A stretch of DNA of 60,180 bases. It comes from Terriglobia bacterium. Its GTDB lineage: Bacteria > Acidobacteriota > Terriglobia > Terriglobales > Acidobacteriaceae. The notes under the pieces were generated by a model. The model saw only the letters and a program-made list of their open reading frames with translations. It searched no databases and was not told the origin of the DNA. Made by a program: the position numbers and the translations under genes. The first letter of the stretch is position 1. The number at the start of each line of letters is the position of its first letter. Of the stretch, positions 44,301-54,600 are shown in pieces. The DNA lies in contig JAIQFA010000025.1 in the NCBI GenBank assembly GCA_020073525.1, forward strand, positions 1 to 60,180. The letters are read 5' to 3'.

Positions 44301-44445
44301 ATTGCGTCGGCGGACCAGCGGAATCGGCGGAGGGAAATCCGGCTTCGTTGAACACGACGGCGGAGGAGAACTGATCAGCCGCCAGGGCGCCCGTACCCAG
44401 CAACAACAGGAGCGCGAAGAATACCGAGAGTGAGATGGTCTTCAT
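41368..44445 (-). CDS. large secreted clan-A glycoside hydrolase (GH5/GH42-like)
   Basis: The 1025-residue protein has a signal peptide (LSVFFALLLLLGTGALA). A glutamine-amidotransferase-like region follows (LLVLPYGSAFPEESWPEIFAFLKNGGNLLVLGG), then beta domains. A TIM barrel starts near 370 (ELDGQPLAVVGTTYMSAEFQRLYF) with acid/base Glu in WDLINEPSIS (near 507) and probable nucleophile Glu in LLIQETGLQ (near 665). A second GATase-like, beta-galactosidase-trimerisation-type domain (LAILPSAQSLTDKAWRALLQYANQGGNLLITGP) and C-terminal beta domains follow. These are clan GH-A features; the exact family and substrate are uncertain, with GH42 beta-galactosidase or GH5-type mannosidase the nearest ideas. 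It is divergent from the FucP-type transporter, with a perfect LacI-type palindrome between. Confidence 0.85.
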   Translation of the reverse strand: MKTISLSVFFALLLLLGTGALAADQFSSAVVFNEAGFPSADSAGPPTQFAALLPGARVASAGQLVPLLKDPATRLLVLPYGSAFPEESWPEIFAFLKNGGNLLVLGGRPFTRSAYHDATGWHLRDYSVRFTRSLMIDQYQTTPGSDGLQFQANPDLPLKLSPFSWVRAFSPVIRLSSVDLYHRGGAAGSIDARLDALAWGIKDGRKLAAPAIEIDHLRNGFGGGRWVFLNSELASDFYNGKVSVELVQSLAELALRGSEEFNVHPVFPLYFPGESVQLEVDWHSSAPSSGPLTVKIKSYPQDQPQGGTGVAGAVPPDQPLFLPAPKTQGLHIIEAQLLEGDKVRAIHHSGFWVRDQAFLRSGPRMTVNKDYFELDGQPLAVVGTTYMSAEFQRLYFDRPNVYVWDQDLSHIHSAGLNMIRTGWWTGWDKLCNENGEPYERTLRTLEAYLMTARKNGLPVQFNFLAFLPDVLGGVNPYLDPDAVRRQKTLITSIVRRFHDVPWLAWDLINEPSISQHLWTMRPNGDSIEVEKWNEWLAKRYPDRAALAAAWNLPLSEVQGTVALPEDIDFAQRGMYVGHNSLKVYDYYLFAQDIFSNWVHTMHDAIRDVGSQQLVTVGQDEGGIQDRLSPAYWGQYVDFTTNHSWWLNDYVLWDSLLAKQPGETLLIQETGLQRELNLNETARRTPENEAALLERKIATSYIQGSGAIEWLWNTNSYMTESNETPIGAVFPDATEKPEAILLRAYAGFSKSLSPHLRNPQLPAVAIVTSQAAQFSVIQPLQLEAQQKAVRALAYSDRLAAYAIAENQIDKLGTPKLAILPSAQSLTDKAWRALLQYANQGGNLLITGPVDYDEHWQHAGRAAQLKVEAQTEPLVFHNASLKLNDRTLTLSFDTQKQTWLEALRFNDGSTLKEIPYGRGRIFWTAYPVELAEGTQPAADLYAYVAGRVGIAAAFDLQGTISPGVLIYPTVLEDSVMYVMVSDAAEDARIDLRDKLTGARLSLVLPSQHAAIAVIGKSEKAVVAKYGF

Positions 44446-44541
44446 GGGGGATGCCTGTACTCGCTTTCCGAAGGAAACCGGGGGCAGTCTGCGGCACCGA
44501 CCCCCGAAATGTCAACAAAATACTTAACCGGTTTTCTATTG

Positions 44542-44559
44542 AAGATAATCGATTATCTT
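44542..44559. promoter_or_regulatory. predicted LacI-family operator, perfect palindrome
   Basis: AAGATAATCGATTATCTT is a perfect 18-bp palindrome with the central CG typical of LacI-family operators. It lies 97 bases before the clan-A hydrolase start and 111 bases before the transporter start. The same site recurs at 55494-55511 (16 of 18 bases) and 55516-55533 (13 of 18). A shorter AACCGGTT palindrome is at 44526-44533. Confidence 0.75.
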
Positions 44560-44669
44560 TACGGAAAAATCATACTATTGCGGGCGCCAGGATGATATGA
44601 TTCTTTTCTGACAGGGTGGCCTTGCTGCACCGCGCTGTCCTTGGAATTGCCGAGAAAAAATGGAGGCCG

Positions 44670-46199
44670 ATGCCGCCTGTCCCTAGTACCAATTTGCCGC
44701 CGCAAACGCTTACACCTACCCCCGCTACCACTCATCGAGCCGCACTGTCGGTCGTCACGACCTTGTTTTTCATGTGGGGCTTCCTCACCTGCTTGAACGA
44801 CATCCTGGTTCCCCACCTGAAATCCATCTTCGATCTGAACTACAGACAGGTGATGTTGATTCAGTTTGCATTTTTCGGAGCGTACTTCGTTTTCTCCATT
44901 CCTTCCGCCAAGATCATTGACTGGATTGGTTATCAGCGCTCGATGGTGGTAGGTCTTCTCACCATGGGACTGGGTGCGTTTCTCTTCGTCCCCGCTGCCA
45001 TGGTTCCGTCTTACCCCTTGTTCTTAGGTGCGCTGATTGTCTTGGCCGCAGGAATTACTTGCTTGCAGGTCGCTGCAAATCCTTATGTCAGTGTGTTGGG
45101 TACTCCCGAGACTGCTTCGAGCCGCCTCAACCTAACGCAGGCATTCAATTCATTGGGGACGTTCCTGGCGCCCTTCTTTGGTGGTTTGCTTATTCTCAGC
45201 GCCGCTCCCAAGACCATCGACGAGATACGCGCGTTGGCGCCCGCCGCACTGCAAGCCTATCGCGTGCATGAAGCGGCAACCGTCAAGACGCCCTATGTCG
45301 GGTTGGGCATCGCTCTGGTCGTGCTGGCGGTGGCGATCGGCAGTTTCAAATTGCCTACGATCGAACACGCACAACATCGCATCGGCGAAAAGGTGGGCGA
45401 CTCTATTTGGAAGCACCCAAATTTGGTTCTCGGCGCGATTGCGATATTCGTTTACGTAGGCGCTGAAGTCTCCATTGGAAGTTTCCTCGTGAATTACTTC
45501 AACCAGCCCGAAATCGGCGGACTCTCAGCCAGAGTGGCAGCGGGATTTGTCGCATTGTACTGGGGTAGCGCCATGGTCGGGCGATTTATCGGCTCGGCTT
45601 TGTTGAGCGGAGCAAAAGCAACTCGCCTAGGGATGGCATCCGCCGCTGGGGCTGTGATGGCCCTCATTTCGTATTGGCTCAGAAGCCGAATCGTTCTAGA
45701 TGGTCCTGCTGGACTCACCTCTTTGCTATGGCAACTCGGAGCCGTTCTAGTTTCAGCAGGCCCTCTGTTTGCTCTGGTTGCGATTCTGGCCGCAATTCTT
45801 GCAATTGCCGCCGCGGTTCGTGGCGGCCACGTGTCTGCCCGAACCGATGCCTTGCTGGGCATTTGTGCGATGGCAGCGTGCCTTCTGGTCGCAACGTCCA
45901 TGCTCAGCATGGGTCACATGGCCATGTGGAGCATTATTTTGGTGGGACTGTTCAACTCCATCATGTTCCCAAGTATCTTCACGCTGGCGATCGCAGAACT
46001 GGGGCCACTGACCGGCGATGGTTCCGGCATGCTGGTCATGGCCATCGTTGGCGGCGCAATTATTCCCGTAGCACAGGGCGCAATCGCGGATCGCATTGGA
46101 ATTCACCACGCCTTCTTTCTTCCGGTCATTTGCTATCTGTACATCGTGTACTACGCATTCAAGGGCTCAAAGCCCAGACGACCGGTGCATGCGAGCTAG
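44670..46199 (+). CDS. FucP/GlcP-type sugar:proton symporter (MFS)
   Basis: The 509-residue major-facilitator protein has the sugar-MFS (FucP/GlcP) signature: FFMWGFLTCLNDILVPHLKSIFDLNY near the N-terminus, IPSAKIIDWIGYQRSMVVGL, LQVAANPYVSVLGTPETASSRLNLTQAFNSLGTFLAPFFGG, and twelve expected membrane segments. In characterised members the transmembrane Asn/Asp in CLND and Asn in NPYV contact sugar and proton. It would import a monosaccharide such as fucose, glucose, galactose or mannose. ATG 44670 follows GGAGG by five bases; a GTG at 44616 is less likely. The ROK kinase follows 18 bases later. Confidence 0.92.
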   Translation: MPPVPSTNLPPQTLTPTPATTHRAALSVVTTLFFMWGFLTCLNDILVPHLKSIFDLNYRQVMLIQFAFFGAYFVFSIPSAKIIDWIGYQRSMVVGLLTMGLGAFLFVPAAMVPSYPLFLGALIVLAAGITCLQVAANPYVSVLGTPETASSRLNLTQAFNSLGTFLAPFFGGLLILSAAPKTIDEIRALAPAALQAYRVHEAATVKTPYVGLGIALVVLAVAIGSFKLPTIEHAQHRIGEKVGDSIWKHPNLVLGAIAIFVYVGAEVSIGSFLVNYFNQPEIGGLSARVAAGFVALYWGSAMVGRFIGSALLSGAKATRLGMASAAGAVMALISYWLRSRIVLDGPAGLTSLLWQLGAVLVSAGPLFALVAILAAILAIAAAVRGGHVSARTDALLGICAMAACLLVATSMLSMGHMAMWSIILVGLFNSIMFPSIFTLAIAELGPLTGDGSGMLVMAIVGGAIIPVAQGAIADRIGIHHAFFLPVICYLYIVYYAFKGSKPRRPVHAS

Positions 46200-46217
46200 A
46201 CACAGGAAGGGGTAGGA

Positions 46218-47261
46218 ATGTCTTCAGTTGCAGTGCGCGACGATTTGGTTATTGGGGTGGACATCGGCGGGACCAAGGTCGCCGCGGGATTGGTAGACCC
46301 GAGTGGAGAGATCCTATGCCACAACCGCAATCCCATGGTTTGCAATGATGGCGCCGAAAATGGGCTCGCCTCGGTGACCAAGGCAATCGAAACGGCATCT
46401 GCCCAAGCCGTGAGCGCGGCGGGGAAGCACAATCTGATCCGCGGAGTCGGCATCTGTTCCCCAGGCCCGCTCGATCCGAAGACGGGAGTGGTCATCAATC
46501 CTCCCAACCTGCCCTGCTGGCGAAATTTCCCGCTGGCGGCAGAGGTAGCACACATCTATCGCGTCCGCGTCAAAGTGGACAACGATGCCAATGCCGCCGG
46601 GCTGGCCGAGACTTTGTGGGGGGCAGGACGTGGCTACCACAATGTGTTTTACGTCACGCTCGGGACGGGAATCGGCACCGCCATCCTGATTGGGGGGCGC
46701 ATCTATCATGGCCGCACCGGGGCTGCCGCCGAGGGCGGGCACATGAGCATCGACTACAAGGGCCCGCGCTGCGGCTGTGGTAAGCCCGGTTGCATCGAGA
46801 TTCTCGCCGCAGGCCCGGCCATTGCCCGCAGAGCGCGCGCGAAACTCGAAAGTGGACGCAGTTCGAGCCTTCTCGATCTGGCCGGGGGCAAGATAGAACG
46901 CGTCACCAGCGAAATGGTCGGGCAGGCCGCTGCGGCGGGATATTCGGCCGCTAGTGAGGTCCTGCAGGAGACCGTGGAACTCTTGTCGTTCTGGTTCGGC
47001 AACATCGTCGACCTGCTGGAACCGGATGTCATGATCGTGGGCGGCGGTGTGGCGTCCATGCTCAAACCGTTTCTTGGCGAGATCCGCGACCGGCTTCCGG
47101 GGTGCTGCGTGAACCAGCGTTGCAAGGAGATTCCGCTGGTCTCGGCCCGCTACGGGGAAGACGCGGGGATTGCCGGAGGGGCGGCACTCTGCTTCGATGC
47201 CGCAAGAAACAATGGGAGCACGCCTATTGTTGGTGCCGCTGAGGTCCCAGTGACGCGGTAG
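46218..47261 (+). CDS. ROK-family sugar kinase (glucokinase-like)
   Basis: The 347-residue ROK protein has the ATP phosphate-binding DIGGTKVAAGLVD and sugar-binding NLPCWRNFPL. VDNDANAAGLAE carries the catalytic Asp, VTLGTGIGTAI is the second phosphate loop, and the ROK zinc motif reads EGGHMSIDYKGPRCGCGKPGCIEILA with His and three Cys. No DNA-binding domain is present, so it is an enzyme and not a ROK repressor. It should phosphorylate glucose or a related hexose (mannose, allose or N-acetylmannosamine are possible). GGAAGGGG precedes the ATG 18 bases after the transporter gene, so import and phosphorylation are coupled in one operon. Confidence 0.93.
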   Translation: MSSVAVRDDLVIGVDIGGTKVAAGLVDPSGEILCHNRNPMVCNDGAENGLASVTKAIETASAQAVSAAGKHNLIRGVGICSPGPLDPKTGVVINPPNLPCWRNFPLAAEVAHIYRVRVKVDNDANAAGLAETLWGAGRGYHNVFYVTLGTGIGTAILIGGRIYHGRTGAAAEGGHMSIDYKGPRCGCGKPGCIEILAAGPAIARRARAKLESGRSSSLLDLAGGKIERVTSEMVGQAAAAGYSAASEVLQETVELLSFWFGNIVDLLEPDVMIVGGGVASMLKPFLGEIRDRLPGCCVNQRCKEIPLVSARYGEDAGIAGGAALCFDAARNNGSTPIVGAAEVPVTR

Positions 47262-47290
47262 TACACCACAAGTCCCTTCACTTCGCCTGA

Positions 47291-47361
47291 CCCCTGTGTA
47301 CCTCTGTGTCCCCTGTGGTTGAAAAAGCTTCTACCACAGGGGACACAGAGGTACACAGGGG
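47291..47361. repeat. 28-bp perfect hairpin, copy 2 of a dispersed gene-end repeat
   Basis: Arms 47291-47318 and 47334-47361 are perfectly complementary over 28 bp around a loop containing GAAAAAGCTTC. The inner 19 bp and the loop are almost identical to the element at 17025-17090. It sits between the ROK gene (+) and the CRTAC1-like gene (-), again a convergent junction. Confidence 0.9.
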
Positions 47362-47389
47362 GAAATTCGCGCTGTTCCAGAGAACACCG

Positions 47390-49177
47390 CTAGGGAGCGG
47401 CTTTCAACGTGGGCCTGATCTGCTCGGCGGGGACAATTCCCTTCCCTTCCAGCACGGCATAAAAACTATCCGCCGCCAGATTCTTGAGTGTTTCCGTTGC
47501 GCCGGACGGCCAGCGGATTTCGACGCTGTCAACCTTAGTAGCCGAACCTAGTCCGAAGTGGACTCGAAGATCGTGCTGCGATAGATAGCTGCCGCCGCTG
47601 TGGATTTCGTCCGTCTGGGTGACACCTCCGGCAACGATCTTGATCCGTGCACCGATTGCCAGCCGGTTGCTTTTTACACCGGCCAATTCGAAGCTGATCC
47701 AGTGCCGACCAGCGACCCCATGGTTTCTGAGAATCATGGGACCTCCATCCAAGTCGTTGACGACGACATCCATATTCCCGTCATTGAAAAGATCGCCAAC
47801 CGCAACGCCTCGCGAAACGCGCCGCTCCAACAATGCAGGTCCAGCCAGATCGCTGGCGTCGCAGAACGTGCCATTCTGCTGGTTAAGATGAAGCAGTTTG
47901 GGCTGGCGATATCCGCCGCCCGAAGGCAGAGAATCCACCTGGGGATAAACATGGCCGGTGACGGCGATCAGGTCGAGCCAGCCGTCGTTGTCCAGATCCA
48001 CGAAGGCATCTCCCCACTTGACCCAGGGCAGCGAAGGCAATGCCACGCCGGCCTGGTAGGACACATCGTGGAAATCCCAATCCCCGTCGTTGCGATATAG
48101 CGCATTGTCTTCGTCGGAAAAATTCGAGACGTATAACGACGGCCGGCCCGTATGGTTATAGTCGCCCATGGCAACTCCCATGGATGCCTGTTCGGAGCCG
48201 TCTTCGCTGACTGCGGTGCCGGACTCGAGGCCGACTTCCGTGAATTTTCCTTTGCCGTCATTGCGATATAGGAAGTTGGGGCCGGAATCGTTGGCGATGT
48301 AGATATCAGGCCGACCGGTGTTGTTGAAGTCCGCCCAAATCGTGCCGAGCCCATAATAGCCGTTCGGGTCGTCGACTCCGGCGCTCTTGGAAACATTCGT
48401 AAATGTGCCGTCGCCGTTGTTGTGGAAGAGGGCGTCGCCGGCGCCCTTCAATCCGCGCGGACCGCACTGCACATCGAGCCCACGATACCTGCAAGTAGGG
48501 CTGCTGCCGAAGCCGGGCATGTCGTCCAAACGAAAATCGACGTAGTTCGAGACCATGAGGTCGACAAACCCGTCACCGTCGTAGTCGCCGAAAGAAGCTC
48601 CTGTGGACCAACGGCCATCGGCGACTCCTGCTTTGGCCGTGACGTCCGTGAATGTGCCGTCCCCGTTATTGCGGTACAGAACGTTACCCCCGAAGCAAGT
48701 AACGTAAATATCGGGCCAGCCATCATTGTTATAGTCGCCAACGGCCCCGCCCATGGCAAAGCAAGGCGTCGCCACTCCAGCTTTGGCGGTGACATCAGTG
48801 AACGTGCCATCATGATTGTTGTGATAGAGCGCCCCTGGACTCTTCTCACCCTTCATCGCCATGGCGACGGTGGGCGAGTTGGTGAAATAGATATCCAGCC
48901 AGCCGTCGCGATCGTAGTCCAACAGAAGCACCCCTCCACCCATCGATTCCACGATGTACTTCTTCTCCGGGTCGGCGGTGTGGATGAAATGGATGCCGGT
49001 TTTCTTGGTAACGTCTTCCAGTTGCGGCACGGGGCGGCCACTGCACTTGATCTTCTTTACTCCGGGCGGCGGGGGCGGCGGCACGTTATGGCCACCCTGG
49101 GCCCAGGATGCCATTTGCATCCCCAGAAGCAGTAACGCGATGGCAGGTTTCGAGTACCGCAAGACTTGGTGCTTCAA
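47390..49177 (-). CDS. secreted CRTAC1-like protein: FG-GAP repeats plus ASPIC/UnbV domain
   Basis: The 595-residue protein has a signal peptide ([17 protein letters not shown]) and a Pro-rich linker. At least six FG-GAP/VCBS units follow, each with a calcium-binding-like D-x-D/N-x-D-G loop ([61 protein letters not shown] and others); together they should form a beta-propeller. It ends with an ASPIC/UnbV domain ([53 protein letters not shown], about 490-560). These proteins are secreted or surface-exposed, of unknown function. It overlaps the TPR gene by four bases and follows the TonB receptor in the same transcription direction. Confidence 0.92.
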   Translation of the reverse strand: MKHQVLRYSKPAIALLLLGMQMASWAQGGHNVPPPPPPGVKKIKCSGRPVPQLEDVTKKTGIHFIHTADPEKKYIVESMGGGVLLLDYDRDGWLDIYFTNSPTVAMAMKGEKSPGALYHNNHDGTFTDVTAKAGVATPCFAMGGAVGDYNNDGWPDIYVTCFGGNVLYRNNGDGTFTDVTAKAGVADGRWSTGASFGDYDGDGFVDLMVSNYVDFRLDDMPGFGSSPTCRYRGLDVQCGPRGLKGAGDALFHNNGDGTFTNVSKSAGVDDPNGYYGLGTIWADFNNTGRPDIYIANDSGPNFLYRNDGKGKFTEVGLESGTAVSEDGSEQASMGVAMGDYNHTGRPSLYVSNFSDEDNALYRNDGDWDFHDVSYQAGVALPSLPWVKWGDAFVDLDNDGWLDLIAVTGHVYPQVDSLPSGGGYRQPKLLHLNQQNGTFCDASDLAGPALLERRVSRGVAVGDLFNDGNMDVVVNDLDGGPMILRNHGVAGRHWISFELAGVKSNRLAIGARIKIVAGGVTQTDEIHSGGSYLSQHDLRVHFGLGSATKVDSVEIRWPSGATETLKNLAADSFYAVLEGKGIVPAEQIRPTLKAAP

Positions 49178-51582
49178 TCGCGGCCCATTCCTTGCGCCTG
49201 ATGCTCGCGCTTGCCGGCTTTAATTTCCTTGTACAACGCAAGTTCACGATCCGCGTCCTGAATTCGCGAATCGGTGCGATATGCCGCCTGTAACTGGTAA
49301 TGCATATAGTCGGCTTGCGGCTTCAGACGAACGGCGATTTCCAAATGAGAAATTGCCTCCTTGACCTTGCCTTCGTCCATCAATATCTTACCAAGTTGAT
49401 ATTGAGCATCCGCGTGTTCGGGATGGGTGGTTACCACCTGCACGAAAAGAGAAGCCGCTTCATCGCGCTTGGACTGCTGCAGATCCGCGTAACCGAGATT
49501 GTATTTTGCATCCGCGTCGTCCGGGTTCAATGCCAGTTCGGCCTGAAACTCGCCGGCAGCATCGGCTGGACGGTCGGATCGTATGTACGCCACTCCGGCA
49601 TAGTAGTGCGCTTTGGGCTGCAAGGGGACAGTCTCGAGGACCTTGTGATAAGTTGCCACGGCCCGCAGATGATTTCCAACGTTCTCCCACAACTGACCCA
49701 CTAACATCAGCGTCTCCGTCGATAGCGGCGTTCTTTCAAGCTTGTCCAGCACTTCGCCAGCATGTTGCAGGTCCTGCTGCTTGACCAGCGAGTCAGCCCA
49801 CGCATACCCCAGTCCGGGGTCCTTCACGGCAGCATCGCCAAGGGGCGCGATTGTCTGAGCCGCTTCTTTGTATTGGTCGGTCACGTAGTACGACATGCCC
49901 AGCATGGCGCGGACTGTATCATCTTTCGGATCGGCGGATAGCACCTCCGACAAGGCCTTCACCGCCTCGGAATACTTGCGGGCTTTCATCGCGGTTATGC
50001 CGAGATTGCGGATCAAGCCGGGGGATGCCGGATCCCATCGCTGGGCTTCCTGGTAATGGTCCAAAGCCAAATCATATTGCCGACGGATCGCCTCGGATGT
50101 CGCCAGATCATTGAAACCGGCTCCCAACACCGCCCGCAGGCGCTTTTCCTCAGCGAGCGCCGACTTTTTCTGCTCGTCGCTCAAATTGACGCGAGAGAGG
50201 GCGGCAGCGTCCAACTCCGCGGTGAAATCGCGACCACCCTCAAGATCCAGCGGTGTGCCTTCCGCATTCTTCAGATCAGCCGTCGCGATATAGGCTTCGT
50301 TGGCTCCGCCCATGCCGCCGGTCTGCGGACTGTTGGTTATGCTATCGGCTTGTACTCGCTCTTGTAGTTCGCGAGCTTTCTGCAGAAACGGCCGGGCTTC
50401 TTCTTTCCTGTCCGACTGGCTGAGGATGCGCCCCAGCGCAAAGTAGGCTTTACGTATGAAGTAATTCGATCTGGAATCGTCGGGGCCGTTCAGAGATATC
50501 GCCTTGCGCAAATACATCTCGGCGTTCTTGGTGTCGCCGCGGTTGTTGGCATTCAAGCCAAGATAGAGCCATGGCTCGGACCATTCCGGCTGTATCTCGG
50601 TTGCGGCCTTGAGATATTTATCGGACTCCGCAAAGTTCTTCTCGTTGGAGGCCATTGCCCCGAGGAGATAAGTACTCAGGAAGTCACGAGGATTCAGCCG
50701 CAACTCCATCTGAAACTGTTCGCGGATCTTCGGCTTTGGCGCCCACTCCTCTTGCAGAAGATAAACGAGCCCGAGCAGATAATGCGCATGCAGCGTGTTG
50801 GGATTCAGCTGAAGTGCCGTCTTCAGTTCACGGACGGCATCGTCGAGGTAGGCACCATCCCGATAGGCCCGAGCCATCAAAACGTGCAGCGCTCCTCGAT
50901 CGTAGGCTTCTTCATCCATTTTGCGAAAGACGGCCGCTGCCTTTTCCTTTTCGTGGGCCGCCAGTAGACAGATGCCAAGCTGGTAGGAGGCTTCCAGGTC
51001 GTTGCGAATCGCGAGGGAGCGCTGCAACGAGTCGACGGCGGGACCATACTGCTCCTTCGACATGTACGCCATTCCCTGGATGCGCCATGCCCGGGAGTCT
51101 TCGGCATCTTTCAGAATCGCAGTTCTCACTTCGGTGAGAGCATCGTCAAATTTTTTTGCTCGCAGATCGGTGATGGCCAGATCCACGCGCGTAGCGGGGT
51201 TGTCTTCGAAATCCAACGACCTCTTATAGAGGTCAATTGCGGCCGGAAGTGCATCTTCCACGAGGCGCAGATGAGCGACTTGGCGGAGGCCGAGAGCAAT
51301 CAATGCACGGCTGGCCTGGGTAACGGCCTGTGAGTCGCCGGAGCTTCGCGCCGATTGCACGGCGATCACTCTTTTTTGAAGTTCCGCAAGCGCGGGAGAA
51401 GCCGAGTTCTCGGGTTTCCGAGTCGCACTGCGCTTGTTAGTAGTCGCACGCCTCTGGCCGCTGGCGGGCTGCACCGTGGCAACAACTCCGAGAGCGAAGG
51501 CCAAGAGCGCGGCAATGAGCGGACTTTTCAACGGAAGCGAGCGGCACCGCGACCAGGAACGCCACTGGGAGATGAAATACAC
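49174..51582 (-). CDS. secreted tetratricopeptide-repeat protein
   Basis: The 802-residue protein starts with a basic N-terminus and a signal-like segment ([23 protein letters not shown]). About fifteen TPR-like helical pairs follow ([107 protein letters not shown]). GTG 51582 is the longest start; TTG at 51531, giving [10 protein letters not shown], is an attractive alternative, and neither has a strong ribosome site. It lies between the TonB receptor gene, after an intrinsic terminator, and the CRTAC1-like gene, with a four-base overlap to the latter. A TPR partner beside a TonB receptor recalls the helical SusD proteins of Bacteroidetes by position only; no SusD domain is seen. Confidence 0.88.
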   Translation of the reverse strand: MYFISQWRSWSRCRSLPLKSPLIAALLAFALGVVATVQPASGQRRATTNKRSATRKPENSASPALAELQKRVIAVQSARSSGDSQAVTQASRALIALGLRQVAHLRLVEDALPAAIDLYKRSLDFEDNPATRVDLAITDLRAKKFDDALTEVRTAILKDAEDSRAWRIQGMAYMSKEQYGPAVDSLQRSLAIRNDLEASYQLGICLLAAHEKEKAAAVFRKMDEEAYDRGALHVLMARAYRDGAYLDDAVRELKTALQLNPNTLHAHYLLGLVYLLQEEWAPKPKIREQFQMELRLNPRDFLSTYLLGAMASNEKNFAESDKYLKAATEIQPEWSEPWLYLGLNANNRGDTKNAEMYLRKAISLNGPDDSRSNYFIRKAYFALGRILSQSDRKEEARPFLQKARELQERVQADSITNSPQTGGMGGANEAYIATADLKNAEGTPLDLEGGRDFTAELDAAALSRVNLSDEQKKSALAEEKRLRAVLGAGFNDLATSEAIRRQYDLALDHYQEAQRWDPASPGLIRNLGITAMKARKYSEAVKALSEVLSADPKDDTVRAMLGMSYYVTDQYKEAAQTIAPLGDAAVKDPGLGYAWADSLVKQQDLQHAGEVLDKLERTPLSTETLMLVGQLWENVGNHLRAVATYHKVLETVPLQPKAHYYAGVAYIRSDRPADAAGEFQAELALNPDDADAKYNLGYADLQQSKRDEAASLFVQVVTTHPEHADAQYQLGKILMDEGKVKEAISHLEIAVRLKPQADYMHYQLQAAYRTDSRIQDADRELALYKEIKAGKREHQAQGMGRD

Positions 51583-51598
51583 AAGTTGGCCCGTGATC

Positions 51599-51642
51599 CA
51601 AAAAATATGCGGCGGGACCCGACTTCGTCAAGTCCCGCCGCA
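51599..51642 (-). terminator. intercistronic intrinsic terminator after the TonB receptor gene
   Basis: TGCGGCGGGAC (51608-51618) and GTCCCGCCGCA (51632-51642) form a perfect 11-bp stem. On the minus strand it is followed by TATTTTTTGG. It lies 38 bases past the TonB receptor stop and 17 bases before the TPR start, so it should reduce transcription into the TPR and CRTAC1-like genes. Confidence 0.85.
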
Positions 51643-51679
51643 CTGGTAATCGACTGCGATGACAACAACGGTACGTTCC

Positions 51680-54600
51680 CTAGAAGATGAACTTCAAGGC
51701 GTACTGGAGTTGTCGCTGGCTCTCTGGACGTATAGCGGTGGCCTGCCCAAAGGTCGCAGCAAAACTTCCTGTCGTTGAGGTGACAACGTTGTTGGAGGGG
51801 CTGCATGCCGTGGTTCCGCATGAAACACCAGTTACGCCCCCTCCGTTGATGTTGCCACTCTGGAACTGGGGATGGTTGAGAGAGTTGAAAGCGTCGAACC
51901 GGAACTGAATGCTCAACCGCTCGCCGACCTTCCATGTTTTGTAGACTGACATATCGAGGTTGACTTGTTTCGGTCCACGACAATAGCCCCTTGGCGTGTT
52001 GCCGACGGTCCCGAATTGGTATCCAACCAACGTGAAGGCAGCCGGGTTGAAAATTTGCTTACCGCTTTCGCCCGCATTGCAGGCAACGCCGGTAGTCATG
52101 AACCGCGCTGCGTTGATGTTGTTGCTACCGTTGCCCGTACCGTCTATCGCCTGAAGGTCATTGCTTTTCACCGAGCAGCCGGGGATTGCAGAGCCATCCG
52201 GAGCGACGCATTGATTTTGATCTGTCACCTGTCCATTGAAGAAATTGGTCACAGAGTTACCCGAAATTGCCTGGAAGATCGAGGCGAACTCCCAGCCTCC
52301 CAAAGCCTGTCTCTCGAAGGCATTGGAGGAGCCAGCGAACTTCGGGAGGTAGATGACCGCGTTGGCCACGAACATCTGCGGCCGGTTAATCGTGGAATTG
52401 CCGCGGTCCACGTTGATGTTATAGGCGTCGGTCTGGGAATGAGTTCCGAATCCGCTGCCCGACGAATCGCCGCCATCCACGTTGGAAATTGTATGCGACC
52501 AGGTATAGGCAGCCTGAAGGATCGACCGATTCCCCAGCTTGCTCGTGGCCGAAACCTGGAGCGAGTGGTAGCTGGATGTACCGCCGTGGCCGAACTGATC
52601 GATTGCACCGAAATTACCCGCCGGTCTGCTTACCGCAGGACAGCCGCCATCAGCGCCAAGGAAATTGCAGATCGCAGTCCCCTGGAATGGTGCCAGGAGG
52701 CGGGTTTGCGCATCCGGTATGAAACCGTTTGCATCGCGGTCGCTAGTCAGATGCAAGCCCCTGTTTCCAACGTAGCCGATTTGCATGGTTGTGTCTCTTC
52801 TCAGCTCGCGTTGCACGCTGAAGTTCCACTGCCAGGAGTTGGGAACGAAGGTATCAGGAGTGGTTGCGAAGCTGGGTGACGAAGCGCCACCGGCTGCGGC
52901 CGGGCAATTATCACCAGGGAGGCAATCCATGGTTCGGTTAGAGCTAAAACCCACGCTAAAAGGTGCGTTTTGCCCCATCAGCGCCGTGACTCTACTGACC
53001 CGCTCACGCTGATAGAACTGTCCGATACCGAATCGAATTGCGGTCTTCCCATCGCTCCACGGATCCCAACTGATGCCGAGACGGGGTGCAATGGCGTGGT
53101 TGTTGTTTGGCACCAGGGCGCTGTTCACACCCGGTGTGCCAGAACTGAAGTTGGTTCCATGAAGAGCATTCGCATCCCCGCATGGATCCGTTCCGGGGAC
53201 AACGATGAGGCCGTTGCAGGCATCGCTGGATGGCTTAGTCGGATCGTAGTTGGCCAGACTCCAGGAAGTGATCCTATTATGCTGTTCGATCGGCTGCTGC
53301 AGGAAGGACCAGCGGAAACCATAGTCTATCGTCAAATTCCGCCGCACCTTCCAGCTGTCTTGCACGTAGAACTCATAGTCGTGCCAGACGGCGGTGGGGA
53401 ACAGATTGGCGGAGTTCTCGCTGAAGTTATACTGGCTGCCGATGGTCAGAAGGTCGACAAGGGGATTGCCGGAATTGCCCACCCCGGTGCCATTATTGCC
53501 GCCGTTGATGGAGAAGCTGGGCTGGTCGTGGCCACCTTCGGAAGGTTCGTGTTTCTTGTTGTAGCCAATGAAAATTCCAGCTTTAAACGTGTGTTGACCC
53601 TGCACCTTGGCGAGATCGTCGCGGAAGTTGTACAGGTCGGAAGTGTTATTCCACGGAGCAATTAGCCAGAGGTTTTGTCCGTTGCCGTAGGCACCAAACC
53701 CTCCCCAAGCCGCATCGGGAGGCATGCCGCCGGCTTTCTTCGGCTGCGAGAAGGCTGGCGGGATGGCAGCCTCCAGCGCGCTCACGAAAGCAGTTGGGGT
53801 GTAGCTGTTACCAAGAGCGTCGGCCGCCACGCCCGTGCCGCCCAGCGTAGCGTAAATACGGTTGTTGGAGTAGGAAAGTTGGGCTTCGTTGGTGAGCGTG
53901 CTGCTTAGGATGGTCGTGTCTTTGACCATCACACTCTTGGACGGCTGCCGCCAGCTTCCTTCTACCGCCGGGAACGGATCGTCACCCCAGTATGCCTGAG
54001 CGTTCGGCGCTGGGTTTGACCAGTTTTCCTGAGTATAGCGGAAGGTAATCGTGTTTTTTCGGTTTAGGTTGAAGTCAACGCGAGCATTTTCCTGCCGCCA
54101 ATCTAGCCCGTTACCCAAAGCCGCAATCCAGTTATTACCGGAGTTAGGCGTCAAGTTCGGTGCACCACCCGAGAGAATATTCAGCAGGGGCAGGTGGTCC
54201 GACATGAGTACGCCAGCCGGATCGAGCGCGGTCGGTACCACCAACAAGGGGTCGCCACCAATGGTACCCGGTCCGACTCCGTTGGCGGGCCCTCTGCTGC
54301 CAGGAATCGCAGGCAACGTCGCGTTGCACTGGTCGACGGGAGTCTGGTCGGCAGCACCATTCCACGCGCCCCAGGCGGCCGTGAAGTCGCCACTGAGTTC
54401 AGCGGGTGTGGGGACGCACGATTGACGCACGGAGGCGCCCTTTTGCTTGTTCCATTCCTCGCTGTAGAAGAAGAACAGTTTATCTTTCTTAATCGGCCCT
54501 CCAAAGGAAAATCCGTAATCGTTGCGGCGGAGAGGGTCCTTTGATCCCGGAGCACTAAAGAAGTTCTTGGAGTTCAGTGCGTCGTTGCGGCCAAAGTAAT

